A stretch of 41,721 bases of DNA, from assembly GCA_021776795.1 (NCBI GenBank), contig JAJFFC010000001.1, positions 1 through 41,721 on the forward strand. Direction: 5' to 3'. Position 1 is the first letter of the stretch; each line of letters opens with the position of its first letter. The notes beneath the pieces were generated by a model that was given only the letters and a program-made list of their open reading frames with translations, had not been told where the DNA came from and ran no database searches. The position numbers were made by a program, and so were the translations under genes. Positions 33,567 to 41,692 of the stretch are shown here, in pieces. Source of the DNA: Planctomycetota bacterium (lineage in GTDB: Bacteria; Planctomycetota; UBA1135).

Positions 33567-34445
33567 TTAGTTTATCGTCACGCGACGGAATCGGCCCCAA
33601 CAAGAAGCCAAGATTGCATAAACAGCGGCAACGCAAACAGCAGCAGGGCCATAGGGCCAATCTAGCTGCAGCGATAAGGGCCAGGCCAAAAGAACCGAGA
33701 CCAAGCCAGCCCACAACACCCCACGCAGAAAGCCAGCAAGGGTGGTGGCGGTGGCACGCGAGGCCAAGGGTGGCAAAAACAGCAAACCAAAGACCAGAAT
33801 CGGGCCCACGGTCATGACTCCGGCGCCAATCATGATGCCCAGAAGCAGAAACTGGTAGGTCTCGACGATGGCAACGCGTCGGCCGAGGGCCACAGCTTGG
33901 TCCCGGTCAAAGGCTGTCACCAGGAGAGTGCGCCGACAGAAGATCAAAAACAGCAGGCCGATCAAACACACACCGGCGAGGACCTCGAGGCCGTGGACGT
34001 CGAGCAAGAGAACTTCGCCACGCATGACCGTATCGGCCATGTTGGCCCCCGCTGGCGAGGCATTTAAAAACAAGATGCCCAACGCTGATGCCGTGGCGAA
34101 AGAGGCGGCCAGAAGAGCGCCGGAGTGGCCGCCGCGCCTGCGCATGAGGCTAAATAGGAATAGCGCCAACACCGCAGCGCCAGCAGCAAAGGGCAGCAAG
34201 TAGCCCATCGGAGGGTGGCCATGATCGAGGAAGTAGGCACTCATGGCCGGGAACCACGGCAAAAACAGCAAGCCTAAGGCCAATCCGGCGGCGGCGAACT
34301 GGGGCACGGCGATGCCGAGGAAGGCCTCCTTGCGCAAGAACATTAAGGCGCCGACCAATGGCAGCACGATCCCGACCACCAAGGAGGCCAGAAAACTCAA
34401 GCCAAAGAGTTCCCGGTAGAGGCCGAAGTTCTCGATTAAGTCCAC
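33567..34445 (-). CDS. znuB: Zinc/manganese ABC transporter permease (ABC-3 family)
   Basis: 292 residues with about eight membrane helices, the standard ABC-3 permease size. Family marks: VVGIVLPLVGALMFLRKEAFLGIAVPQFAAAG near the N-terminus, VTAFDRDQAVALGR, and the LLLGIMIGAGVMTVGPILVFGLLFLPP block. It forms the pore with ZnuC and is fed by ZnuA. The start overlaps znuC by 10 nt, and the selenoprotein gene follows 4 nt after its stop. Zn2+ versus Mn2+ cannot be told from the permease alone. Confidence 0.88.
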   Translation of the reverse strand: MDLIENFGLYRELFGLSFLASLVVGIVLPLVGALMFLRKEAFLGIAVPQFAAAGLALGLLFLPWFPAMSAYFLDHGHPPMGYLLPFAAGAAVLALFLFSLMRRRGGHSGALLAASFATASALGILFLNASPAGANMADTVMRGEVLLLDVHGLEVLAGVCLIGLLFLIFCRRTLLVTAFDRDQAVALGRRVAIVETYQFLLLGIMIGAGVMTVGPILVFGLLFLPPLASRATATTLAGFLRGVLWAGLVSVLLAWPLSLQLDWPYGPAAVCVAAVYAILASCWGRFRRVTIN

Positions 34446-35113
34446 AGCAACTCCAGCCCTTCGCGGCTACAAAGTGTTTGCACCGGCAATTCTTCCATGG
34501 TGCCGTGGCGCACCAGCATCGCCCGAGTGGCACGCTCGCGCAAAGCAAGTGGTTGATGGCTGACGAAAACCACTGCGGTTCCCGTGGCGACTGCTTGCTC
34601 CAGAATGCCAAGGATGATTTCCGTGGCGCGGGCGTCGACTCCGGAAACGGGTTCGTCGAGCAAGAGCAAAGTCGGATTGCGCACCAATGCCCTAGCCAGT
34701 AGAACGCGCTGCTTTTGACCACCGGACAGGCTGCCAAACAATCGCACGGCATGAGCCGTCATTTCCACCTGCTCAAGTTGCCCAGCAATCGCCGCCTTGG
34801 CTTGGTCGCGATCTGGGGTATTGCCGGGCTCCCACAGGCCCATCATGACGACATCGTTGACGGAAACCGGAAAGGATGGATCCAGGTCCACAGACTGCGG
34901 CACATAACCCAAGCGCATTTCTTTGGCGACTTCACGCTGGCCACCCAAAACAGCGAGGCCCCCAAGCAAACTACGAATCAAGGTGCTCTTGCCACTGCCA
35001 TTGGCCCCAGCCAGCAGCACGAAGTCACCGGCTCTCACCTGAAGGTTGACTTGGGTGAGCACCGCATGGTTTTGGCGGTACCCTAAATCGGCTTGGCACA
35101 GCGAAAGCAACAT
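34436..35113 (-). CDS. znuC: Zinc/manganese ABC transporter ATP-binding protein
   Basis: 225 residues. Walker A GANGSGKST (36-44), Q-loop Q73 in YVPQSVDLDPSFPVSV, signature LSGGQ (129-133), Walker B LLLLDEP with D153 and E154, and the switch His in VSHQPL. VPQ...FPVSV-x-DVV-x-MGL is characteristic of the Zn/Mn import subfamily. Its start is 2 nt after the znuA stop and its end overlaps znuB. Confidence 0.92.
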   Translation of the reverse strand: MLLSLCQADLGYRQNHAVLTQVNLQVRAGDFVLLAGANGSGKSTLIRSLLGGLAVLGGQREVAKEMRLGYVPQSVDLDPSFPVSVNDVVMMGLWEPGNTPDRDQAKAAIAGQLEQVEMTAHAVRLFGSLSGGQKQRVLLARALVRNPTLLLLDEPVSGVDARATEIILGILEQAVATGTAVVFVSHQPLALRERATRAMLVRHGTMEELPVQTLCSREGLELLWT

Positions 35114-35115
35114 AT

Positions 35116-36075
35116 CTAATCCGCGCGAGAAGACTGTGGCGCATGGGCAGAAGAAAGGTCTTCGCCCTTTGCCGGCAATCCATGAGCCTTACGCATTTCG
35201 CCCACGACGGACTCCAAGAAGTCCAGATAGGACTGCTTCTTGCCATCGGAGTTGGTGGGCAGTTTGAGCAAGGTGGTCTGCTCATCGAGGAGATTTTTGA
35301 TACGGCTTTCGCTGTACCAAGGCTCCATGATGAGCAAGGAAATCTGCTCCTGACGGATTTGCTTCTTTAGGGCCAATAAGTGTTTGGCGCTCGGGGCTAA
35401 TCCAGGCTTTGGCTCCACATGCGCCACCACTTCCAAGCCATAGCGCTTGGCGAAATAAGGCCAAGAGGCATGGTAAGTCATGATCTTTTTGCCCTTGAGC
35501 GGAGCCATCCAGTGCGCCCAATTGCGCATGCGCCGTTGCGCATCTGTGTCCCATGCTTGCCAACGAGCAGTGAATTCCTCTTTCCATTGTGGCGCCAAGG
35601 CGAGCAATAAATCGCGCGCTGCCTGGGCCATGATTCGACCGTTTTCCGGGTCTAAGTTGTAGTGAGGATTTCCACGAGGATGGAGGTCAGCACCCTGCAT
35701 GCGATTCAGGTTCTCGGGAATTTCCAATGCCTGAATGCGAGAGCCCACATTCATGTAGCCGACACCTCCAGGCAAGACCTTCTGATTGCGCGTCTTCTCT
35801 AGGAGGGCAGGAAGAAATGCATGCTCGTAATCCAAACCCATCAGGATCAGACCGTCGGCCCGGCTCAGCTTCAATAACAAAGAAGCCTTGGGCAAAACGG
35901 AGTGTGGATCACTCCCTGGGGGCACCATGGTTTTAACATGGACACGCTCCCCTCCAATGATTTCGACCAAATTGCTTAGGTCAGGGACCGTGGCGACAAT
36001 CTCTAGGGGTTCCTGCGCCGTCAAAGACGGCGCGAGGAACAAAGAAATTGTGAAAACTAATCTCGGCAACTTCAT
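35116..36075 (-). CDS. znuA: Zinc/manganese-binding periplasmic protein (ZnuA-like)
   Basis: 319 residues from the ATG at 36075, 2 nt after the porin gene stop; the frame open to 36141 is shadow. Signal peptide MKLPRLVFTISLFLAPSLTA, so periplasmic. Cluster A-I binding protein marks: VPDLSNLVEIIGGERVHV, H58 in GSDPHSVLPK, H138 in NPHYNLDPENG, H202 in TYHASWPYFAKRYGLEV and E251 in MEPWYSE as the likely metal ligands. The His-rich loop that Escherichia coli ZnuA has after the first ligand is absent, so specificity between Zn and Mn is uncertain. It delivers metal to ZnuBC. Confidence 0.9.
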   Translation of the reverse strand: MKLPRLVFTISLFLAPSLTAQEPLEIVATVPDLSNLVEIIGGERVHVKTMVPPGSDPHSVLPKASLLLKLSRADGLILMGLDYEHAFLPALLEKTRNQKVLPGGVGYMNVGSRIQALEIPENLNRMQGADLHPRGNPHYNLDPENGRIMAQAARDLLLALAPQWKEEFTARWQAWDTDAQRRMRNWAHWMAPLKGKKIMTYHASWPYFAKRYGLEVVAHVEPKPGLAPSAKHLLALKKQIRQEQISLLIMEPWYSESRIKNLLDEQTTLLKLPTNSDGKKQSYLDFLESVVGEMRKAHGLPAKGEDLSSAHAPQSSRAD

Positions 36076-36077
36076 GA

Positions 36078-37367
36078 CTACCAATCCAAGGGATGATTGT
36101 GACTGCCCAGGATGACATCCCATTGCAATGCCAAGGACCAAGAAGGAGATTCACCGACGTGGTGGTCTTGCGTAAGCTGAAGACGCAGCCGGTTGAATTC
36201 GCTGAAATTGCGAGTGACGAAGATCGCGCGCTGCGACCCCGATTCCGCTCCAGTGAACCAATCCGAACCGAGGTCCGTGAGTGCATCTTGCCACCAAGCC
36301 CCTTGCACGCCAGCACCCCAAAACGGGCTGAAATCATGCTGGTAGAAGCCCCAGATCCCGTTGGCATCGCGGCCCACGATTTCATCTGCAGGGGTTAGGC
36401 CATCGCGCTGGTTGCGCCAGAGCTCCATCGAAAAGGTGTCGGCAGTGCGAGCACCAGCGTCGACCGAGCGCAGGGTAAAGTCCAGGGCCACGGTGGTTTG
36501 GCCTAGGCCAAATTCTTCATCGATGATGCCGTCGTCATTGTTGTCGTGACGATCGACCAAACCTTCTCCGGTGTGGAAAAAGGAGACGCCATATTGCAGA
36601 AAGCCATTGGCGCCGAAGTCTTGTTGTGCCGTGCCACGCCCGGTGAAGGCGAACTCTTCTAGACCACGGTTATCAATTGCGCCGGAGGCAAATTCCCCGC
36701 CGTGCGCGTGAGCACCACCACCCTCTTCTTCGCCATGGCCATGGCCACCGAAGAAGTTGGAGTGTACACCCAAAGACCAGCGTACAGGGACATCGCCGAT
36801 GCCGGTCCATTGGTGTAGTTCGACACCTGTGACATTGAGGTTTCCGCCAAAGAAGGCGCTACGCACGCCGTCTTCAAAAACGTAATTTTTGTCATGCAAA
36901 TGGATCGTGTTCCATTTACCAAAGTCTGCGAGCATTTTGCCGGCACGAATGCTGAGATTGGCCGGCAGTTGGTCCATGATGAATACGGCTTCTTCGAGCT
37001 CGAATTCATCTTCCTCAAAGGCCGCGACCAAATAGGCCCAACCAAGGGGGTCAATCCGGCTGGACAGATTGATTTCTACCGAGCGCAGATCGAATTGATC
37101 GACCTCTTCGCCACGCTCTTCACTGAAAGTGGCCAGGCTATCGATAATCAAACCCATGGCCGGGTTAAACGAGGGGTCGAAGCGTGAGGTGTAGCCAGAG
37201 CCGCTGCCCATGAAACCTGGAAAGGTTTGCTCAAGCATGCGGGCATCTAAATCGACGCCACGAAGAGGATCTTGGTCGTCCTGTTGTGCAAAGGACAGAG
37301 GGGACACGAAAAAGAGTGCCGCCCCCACAGAGGCCACGCGGGCCCCACGAAGGAGTAATTGGTTCAT
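36078..37367 (-). CDS. Outer-membrane beta-barrel protein with His-rich loop, metal-uptake operon
   Basis: 429 residues. Signal peptide about 1-27 (LLLRGARVASVGAALFFVSPLSFA). The rest alternates short amphipathic strands with Asp/Gly-rich turns (VEINLSSRIDPLGWAYLVAAFEEDEFE, RWSLGVHSNFFGGHG, LQYGVSFFHTGEG, LRLQLTQDHHVGESPSWSLALQWD) as in porin-like barrels. Residues 207-224 form a His/Glu/Gly loop (GGHGHGEEEGGGAHAHGG), a likely metal-capturing surface loop. It has a Ca-site-like DNNDDGIIDEE. No TonB box is obvious. Being first in line before znuACB, it is inferred to pass zinc or another divalent cation through the outer membrane. Confidence 0.83.
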   Translation of the reverse strand: MNQLLLRGARVASVGAALFFVSPLSFAQQDDQDPLRGVDLDARMLEQTFPGFMGSGSGYTSRFDPSFNPAMGLIIDSLATFSEERGEEVDQFDLRSVEINLSSRIDPLGWAYLVAAFEEDEFELEEAVFIMDQLPANLSIRAGKMLADFGKWNTIHLHDKNYVFEDGVRSAFFGGNLNVTGVELHQWTGIGDVPVRWSLGVHSNFFGGHGHGEEEGGGAHAHGGEFASGAIDNRGLEEFAFTGRGTAQQDFGANGFLQYGVSFFHTGEGLVDRHDNNDDGIIDEEFGLGQTTVALDFTLRSVDAGARTADTFSMELWRNQRDGLTPADEIVGRDANGIWGFYQHDFSPFWGAGVQGAWWQDALTDLGSDWFTGAESGSQRAIFVTRNFSEFNRLRLQLTQDHHVGESPSWSLALQWDVILGSHNHPLDW

Positions 37368-37370
37368 GTT

Positions 37371-37430
37371 TCTTTAGAGTTTGCGTTCGGATTTGGCACG
37401 AAAGTGCCATGAAATGCAAAGCTCTAAAGA
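37371..37430. promoter_or_regulatory. Nested inverted repeat ahead of the outer-membrane gene
   Basis: Outer arms TCTTTAGAGTTTGC (37371-37384) and GCAAAGCTCTAAAGA (37416-37430) pair with one bulged base. Inside them TGGCAC-GAAA-GTGCCA (37394-37409) forms a second perfect dyad. It starts 4 nt upstream of the ATG at 37367, and the only Shine-Dalgarno-like bases (AAAGA) lie in the outer stem. As RNA it would hide the start; as DNA it could be a regulator (for example Zur-type) site. The outer arm holds the stop codon of the upstream small gene. Confidence 0.6.
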
Positions 37431-37684
37431 GGCGGCGCACGCCCGCGCAAGGCTCCTTTGCCTCGTTGCGGGGTTACGACAACAAGCGTTTGGCTCGTGA
37501 GCCCTACGACTTCCTGAACCAAAATCAGGAGGAGGGCAACGGCAGCCGCCATCAGGATGACGGCACCACTACACAGAGACAGCGGGCCGCAATCGGCCTC
37601 TGCCTCGTGTAATGGGGCGTGGACTGCGCCCGCGACTACAAGGAGCCCGAGCAACACCCAGCCAAGGCGATGCCACCAATTCAC
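37424..37684 (-). CDS. Small membrane protein heading the metal-uptake operon (DUF2946-like?)
   Basis: 86 residues from a GTG at 37684. Hydrophobic N-terminal helix (LGWVLLGLLVVAGAV), a short segment with HAPLHEAEADCGPLSLC (His, Glu, two Cys), a second helix (AVILMAAAVALLLILVQEV) and a C-terminal RGRAPPL. His/Cys patches and an RAPP-like end are features I recall from small metal-transport-associated proteins such as DUF2946, but similarity is weak. It overlaps the inverted repeat before the porin gene, in the same direction as the metal-uptake genes. Function unknown; a real gene is likely, not certain. Confidence 0.55.
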   Translation of the reverse strand: MNWWHRLGWVLLGLLVVAGAVHAPLHEAEADCGPLSLCSGAVILMAAAVALLLILVQEVVGLTSQTLVVVTPQRGKGALRGRAPPL

Positions 37685-37723
37685 GAGAGTATCTTAGGTC
37701 AGAAATCGTTAGGCTGTCAAGGA

Positions 37724-38527
37724 ATGCGCATCCACATTCTCGCCAGCGGCTCCAGTGGGAACTGCGCTCTGATTGAAGCCGGCACTGGCCAGGACCGCGT
37801 GGTCCTGTGTTTAGATTGCGGAATCGCCCAACGCACCGCCCGTGAGCTTGCCGAGCAGGCAGGGCTTTCGCTGACGCATGTCGACGGCGTTCTTCTGAGC
37901 CACCATCATGGTGATCACTCGCTCAATGTCTTGGGGGTTGCCGCGCGGGCCAAGGCACCCCTATTCGCTCATGAAGAGGCGCTCTCCCAGGCCAAGCGAA
38001 CTAGGCTGTCGGAAGTCCGTCGGCGCGGCGTGGAGGTGCGCGCGGTGTCCGACCGCCACAGCTTTTCAGTGGGTCCACTCACGGTTACGCCTATTCAGCT
38101 CCCCCACGATGCCGTCCCCACGCATGGATTTCTATTCGAAACCGAAGGGCGCCGCGCAGGCTTCTTCACCGACTTTGGAGAGATCGGGGTTCTGCAAGAG
38201 GCAGGCGTGCTTGATGGCCTCGACACTTTGGTCCTTGAGGCGAATCACGATCGGCGCATGCTCGAATCCGGGCCTTACCCCTATCACTTGCAACAACGCG
38301 TCGGCGGCCCACTGGGGCACCTCGCCAATGTGCAGACCGCAGACCTGTTGGCTTCGAGCGCGCCACCCACGCTACGCCACCTAGTGTTGGCTCATCTATC
38401 AGCGCACAACAACTTGCCAGAGTTAGCGCTTGGCGCTGCGGCCGACGCCTTGGACCAACGTGGTCTTGGCGGCATCATTCTCGAAGCCGCTCCCGCCAAG
38501 GGGTATATGGCTGCCGGAGTTAGCTAA
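37724..38527 (+). CDS. Metallo-beta-lactamase-fold hydrolase (YycJ/WalJ-like)
   Basis: 267 residues from the ATG at 37724 with AAGG immediately before it; the longer frame to 37619 is antisense to the small gene. MBL-fold marks: [14 protein letters not shown] (4-17), the metal motif [11 protein letters not shown] (60-70), THG, the FFTDFGE stretch with its Asp, and HLSAHNN near the C-terminus. [29 protein letters not shown] is characteristic of the YycJ/WalJ group, thought to act as exonuclease-like nucleases in DNA repair. The end overlaps the convergent glycosyltransferase gene by 8 nt. Confidence 0.87.
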   Translation: MRIHILASGSSGNCALIEAGTGQDRVVLCLDCGIAQRTARELAEQAGLSLTHVDGVLLSHHHGDHSLNVLGVAARAKAPLFAHEEALSQAKRTRLSEVRRRGVEVRAVSDRHSFSVGPLTVTPIQLPHDAVPTHGFLFETEGRRAGFFTDFGEIGVLQEAGVLDGLDTLVLEANHDRRMLESGPYPYHLQQRVGGPLGHLANVQTADLLASSAPPTLRHLVLAHLSAHNNLPELALGAAADALDQRGLGGIILEAAPAKGYMAAGVS

Positions 38528-39221
38528 AGACGTTGAAGCGGACGATGTGCCACAACGCGGCGACTCCGTCTTTCCAACCGATCTTCTTACCTTCTTCGTA
38601 GTCACGGCCGTAGTAGCTAATCGGCACTTCGTAGATGCGCACCCGAGCGCCATCTAGGCGCTTGCGTGCAATCTTCGCCGTGATTTCCGGCTCAAAGCCA
38701 AAGCGGTTCGAGTGCAATTCAATGTCCTGGATGACCTCGCGTTTGAAGACTTTGTAGCAAGTCTCCATGTCGGTCAGGTTGAGGTTGGTGAACATATTCG
38801 ACACCCAGGTCAAAAAGTTGTTCGCCATTTGGTGCCAGTACAAGTGCACACGCGACATGCGCGCGCCCTTGAAGCGAGAGCCATACACCACATCGGCCAT
38901 TCCCTGCTGAATAGGCTCAAGCAAGATGGGATACTCGCCTGGATCGTATTCCAGGTCGGCATCTTGAATCAGCACGACATCACCGGTGACATGTTGGAAG
39001 CCCGTGCGTAAAGCCGCGCCTTTGCCTTGGTTCACACTGTGGTAATGAATAGAAAGGTCTTCATCCTTTTCCAACTCTTTGAGAATGGCGCGGGTGCCGT
39101 CCTGCGAGCAGTCGTCGACCAGCACAATCTCCTTGTCGAAGGGTGTGGCGCGGACGCGCTCCAAGATCTCGAGGAGGGTTTTTTCCTCGTTATAGATCGG
39201 AATGACGACGGACAGCTTCAT
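38520..39221 (-). CDS. Family 2 glycosyltransferase (dolichol-phosphate mannosyltransferase-like)
   Basis: 233 residues, GT-A fold. Seen: [10 protein letters not shown] (4-13), VDDCSQDGT (35-43), [13 protein letters not shown] (63-75), the metal-binding DAD motif (87-89) with EYDPGEY, and VYGSRF. No C-terminal membrane helices, so a soluble catalytic domain of the DPM1/polyprenyl-phosphate sugar transferase type, acting on a lipid carrier at the inner membrane. One nt separates its start from the OPT transporter stop, so the two are co-transcribed. Sugar and acceptor are unknown. Confidence 0.88.
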   Translation of the reverse strand: MKLSVVIPIYNEEKTLLEILERVRATPFDKEIVLVDDCSQDGTRAILKELEKDEDLSIHYHSVNQGKGAALRTGFQHVTGDVVLIQDADLEYDPGEYPILLEPIQQGMADVVYGSRFKGARMSRVHLYWHQMANNFLTWVSNMFTNLNLTDMETCYKVFKREVIQDIELHSNRFGFEPEITAKIARKRLDGARVRIYEVPISYYGRDYEEGKKIGWKDGVAALWHIVRFNVFS

Positions 39222-39222
39222 G

Positions 39223-41139
39223 TCAGTTCTTTAGGGCTCCTGTACGGACGAGAAGTAGGACAACTCCAACCATGGCAAACGCAGTTAAGGCTAGGGTAAA
39301 GGCGTTACTCAGGTTAGGTAGGGCGATTTCCGCGGCCATGGGAATCGCGATGAGAACGCCAGCAATGGCCTCACCAGCAATCAGGCCGGAGGATAAGAGT
39401 ACCCCCTTCTCGTGGCCGCGTTCACGACTTTCTTTGCTGCTATGGCCGCGTCCGGACCACCAGGCGATGACGCCGCCCAAAAGAATGGCGGTCGACAGGC
39501 CCAGCGGGAGGTACATGCCGACGGCTACCGGCATCACGTAGAGGCGGAATTTGGACCGCTTAGGAGCGAGCATAAGTTGATCGACCAGGATGATGGCCAA
39601 ACCAATCGCAGCGCCGATGCCAATCAAATCCCAGGGCAAGGTCTCGTTCTTAAAGAAACCGTCCATGAGCTTGGAGAATAGCTGCGCCTGCGGAGCCTCG
39701 AGCGGAAGGACCCCTTCCGCAGGGCTGAGGTGTTCATTGGTGCCGATGCCATAACTGTTGTGCAACAAGGTCAGCACCGGAGCCATGACGAATGAGGCCG
39801 AGATCACGCCAATGACTTCCGCCCATTGTTGTCGGTAGGGTGTGGCCCCGACCAAATGACCGGTCTTCAAGTCCTGGCAGACATCGCCTGCGGTGCAGGT
39901 CGCGCAACAAACCACACCGGCCACACCCATGGTGGCCAAAATGGCGATTTCTCCGCTGTAGCCGAAGCCGGCAATGAAGGCGCTGGTCAACAACACCGAA
40001 CAGATGGTCATGCCACTGACGGGGCTGTTGGAACTGCCGACCAAACCCACGATATAGGAGGCCACCGCGACAAAGAAGAAGGCGCAGATCACCATCAAGG
40101 GGGTGGCTAGGGCGGAAATTATGAGGTCATCAGTGACTTGCATGTACAAGCCCAAGACAATCATGCAGGTGGCCAACACCAACAGAAGGAGCCACTTGCG
40201 GTCCATGTCCTGCTCGGTACGTGGTGGTGCCTCACCAGTCATCGAGGATTTGTAGCCCGAGAAGGTTTCGCGAACACCCTGAGCAATGCCCTTGCGGATT
40301 TGAATGATCGACCAAAGTCCGCCGACGACCATGGCACCGACACCGAGGTAACGGACATCGGCCTTGACCAAGCCTTCTAGGGCAGGGTCAGTGAGAGCGA
40401 CGCCGTAATCGCGAGTGGCCGTCAGCCAAGGCGCTACCCCAAACCATGAGGCGGCACCGCCGAGGAAAACCAGCATGGCGATGTTAAAGCCAACAATGAA
40501 GCCGACGGCAATCAAGGCCGGCGAAGCGGTGAGGCCGACGAAGATTCGGGAGCTGCCGAGCGAGAAGGCACCGGCCAGTCCGCCAGAAATCAGGCGCAGG
40601 CCATCGGCGCAAACCTTAATCAGGGCACCCAAGCCAAGGGCACCAAAGACCATCTTCATGCCGGCTCCGCCCTCTTCCCCCGCATTGAGAACTTTTGCGC
40701 AAGCCACGCCTTCGGGGTAGACCAAGTCCTGGTCCTCCACAATCATGGGTTTGCGCAAGGGGATCATGAACAAGACGCCCAGCAAGCCACCGGTCATCGA
40801 CACCAAGGTGGTGGTCCAGAAGTCGAAGTCGGTCCAAACGCCGGTCAGCACCAAAGCCGGCATGGTGAAGATGATTCCTGCGGCTAGCGACTCCCCCGCC
40901 GAGGCCATGGTTTGCACCATGTTGTTCTCATGGATGGTGCCGCGCTTGAAGACGCCCTTCAACAGGCCCATGGATATCACCGCGGCAGGGATCGAGGCAC
41001 TCACGGTCATGCCCGCGAACAAGCCTAGATATACATTGGCGACCGACATCACCAAGCCAACCACGATACCTAGCGATACGGCCAGGAAGGTGAATTCGCG
41101 CATCGGCGCCGTGGTGTCCACGCTGCGGGTTTGGTCCAT
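39223..41139 (-). CDS. OPT-family oligopeptide transporter
   Basis: 638 residues, normal for bacterial OPT proteins. About fourteen to sixteen membrane helices. Marks: [30 protein letters not shown] near the N-terminus, [54 protein letters not shown] and [20 protein letters not shown]. These proteins import small peptides with protons; some OPT relatives carry iron-siderophore complexes. First gene of the OPT-glycosyltransferase pair. The start ATG at 41139 has no clear Shine-Dalgarno on its own strand. Confidence 0.9.
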   Translation of the reverse strand: MDQTRSVDTTAPMREFTFLAVSLGIVVGLVMSVANVYLGLFAGMTVSASIPAAVISMGLLKGVFKRGTIHENNMVQTMASAGESLAAGIIFTMPALVLTGVWTDFDFWTTTLVSMTGGLLGVLFMIPLRKPMIVEDQDLVYPEGVACAKVLNAGEEGGAGMKMVFGALGLGALIKVCADGLRLISGGLAGAFSLGSSRIFVGLTASPALIAVGFIVGFNIAMLVFLGGAASWFGVAPWLTATRDYGVALTDPALEGLVKADVRYLGVGAMVVGGLWSIIQIRKGIAQGVRETFSGYKSSMTGEAPPRTEQDMDRKWLLLLVLATCMIVLGLYMQVTDDLIISALATPLMVICAFFFVAVASYIVGLVGSSNSPVSGMTICSVLLTSAFIAGFGYSGEIAILATMGVAGVVCCATCTAGDVCQDLKTGHLVGATPYRQQWAEVIGVISASFVMAPVLTLLHNSYGIGTNEHLSPAEGVLPLEAPQAQLFSKLMDGFFKNETLPWDLIGIGAAIGLAIILVDQLMLAPKRSKFRLYVMPVAVGMYLPLGLSTAILLGGVIAWWSGRGHSSKESRERGHEKGVLLSSGLIAGEAIAGVLIAIPMAAEIALPNLSNAFTLALTAFAMVGVVLLLVRTGALKN

Positions 41140-41204
41140 GGCGCGATTGTAAGGAGGCGCGATGAATATTTATATATTGGCCTCAATCTTGTCACTCAAT
41201 TCAA

Positions 41205-41234
41205 GAAGCTCCCTCGCATTAGCGAAGGAGCTTC
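41205..41234 (-). terminator. Hairpin downstream of the small gene, possible terminator
   Basis: GAAGCTCC (41205-41212) pairs with GGAGCTTC (41227-41234), with TCGC/GCGA inside and an ATTA loop. Read on the minus strand it ends in TTGAATTG, so the T-run is weak. It lies 52 nt after the stop at 41286. Nothing else is recognised between 41140 and 41285 apart from AAGGAGG at 41151-41157 on the plus strand. Confidence 0.5.
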
Positions 41235-41285
41235 ACATAGAATCGCAATCCCATGGAAATGGCACTGCTAAAAACGATCAAAACA

Positions 41286-41558
41286 TCATTGCTTCACAAC
41301 CGTTCCAGCAACTCCATCAGAATCGGCATCTGGGCCGTCCTCAAATTCTACCTCACCACCACCTGGAATAGTTACATTACAGCAAGGCTCAGCAGCCGTT
41401 AAACTACAGGTGGCGACAACGTTGCCCGAACTATCCCGAACCGTAACCTCTACAGTTTGATCGCTACTGCCACCATTGATGCAGATAGTCACCGGCCAGC
41501 TTCCAGTTGGAGGAGCTTGGTAAGTATTTGAGGAATCATCTCCTACCGACCAAGGCAT
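41286..41558 (-). CDS. Small Cys-containing beta-rich protein, unknown
   Basis: 90 residues. It has the look of a real compact beta-protein: SWPVTICINGG, VTVRDSSGNVVATCSL, EPCCNVTIPGGGEVEFEDG, with four Cys that could form disulfides, and an acidic DGPDADSDGVAG end. No signal peptide is seen after this ATG, so the N-terminus may be missing or the true start is upstream (the frame is open to a stop near 41619 but has no ATG, GTG or TTG). Codons are AT-richer than in neighbouring genes, a sign of foreign origin or weak expression. No family recognised. A plus-strand frame at 41162-41371 overlaps it. Confidence 0.5.
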   Translation of the reverse strand: MPWSVGDDSSNTYQAPPTGSWPVTICINGGSSDQTVEVTVRDSSGNVVATCSLTAAEPCCNVTIPGGGEVEFEDGPDADSDGVAGTVVKQ

Positions 41559-41573
41559 TGGGAAGCCTGCGGC

Positions 41574-41598
41574 AAAAACGGAAGTTAGCGTAACTTCC
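41574..41598 (-). terminator. Palindromic hairpin with T-run on the minus strand
   Basis: GGAAGTTA (41580-41587) pairs with TAACTTCC (41591-41598), loop GCG. On the minus strand the stem is followed by G-TTTTT, a terminator form for a gene lying to the right of the window; on the plus strand TTTCT follows. It ends 15 nt upstream of the small gene's ATG, so it could also be a leader structure for that gene. Confidence 0.6.
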
Positions 41599-41656
41599 TT
41601 TCTGTAAATTCCCTCTCACCTCTGCACCCGGTCAGCTCCTGGCAGTCAGTTTGCAG

Positions 41657-41692
41657 TTCCCAGGGGTCCCCCCATGGGGGGACCCCTGGGAA
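41657..41692. repeat. 36-bp perfect palindrome
   Basis: The arms TTCCCAGGGGTCCCCCCA (41657-41674) and its exact complement (41675-41692) meet at a CATG centre without spacer. The GC content is very high. It could be a hairpin terminator, a REP-like repeated unit or a protein-binding site; no T-run follows. The other bases of 41599-41721 show no gene. Confidence 0.85.

Noticed and set aside
41162..41371. 69-codon plus-strand frame with AAGGAGG 4 nt before its ATG
   Set aside because: Strong ribosome-site-like sequence, but the product has no protein-like features beyond a short hydrophobic start and it is antisense to the more convincing 90-residue frame. Left undecided rather than annotated.
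41574..41692. The two palindromes as CRISPR repeats
   Set aside because: They are unrelated in sequence, occur once each and have no spacer pattern or cas genes nearby.
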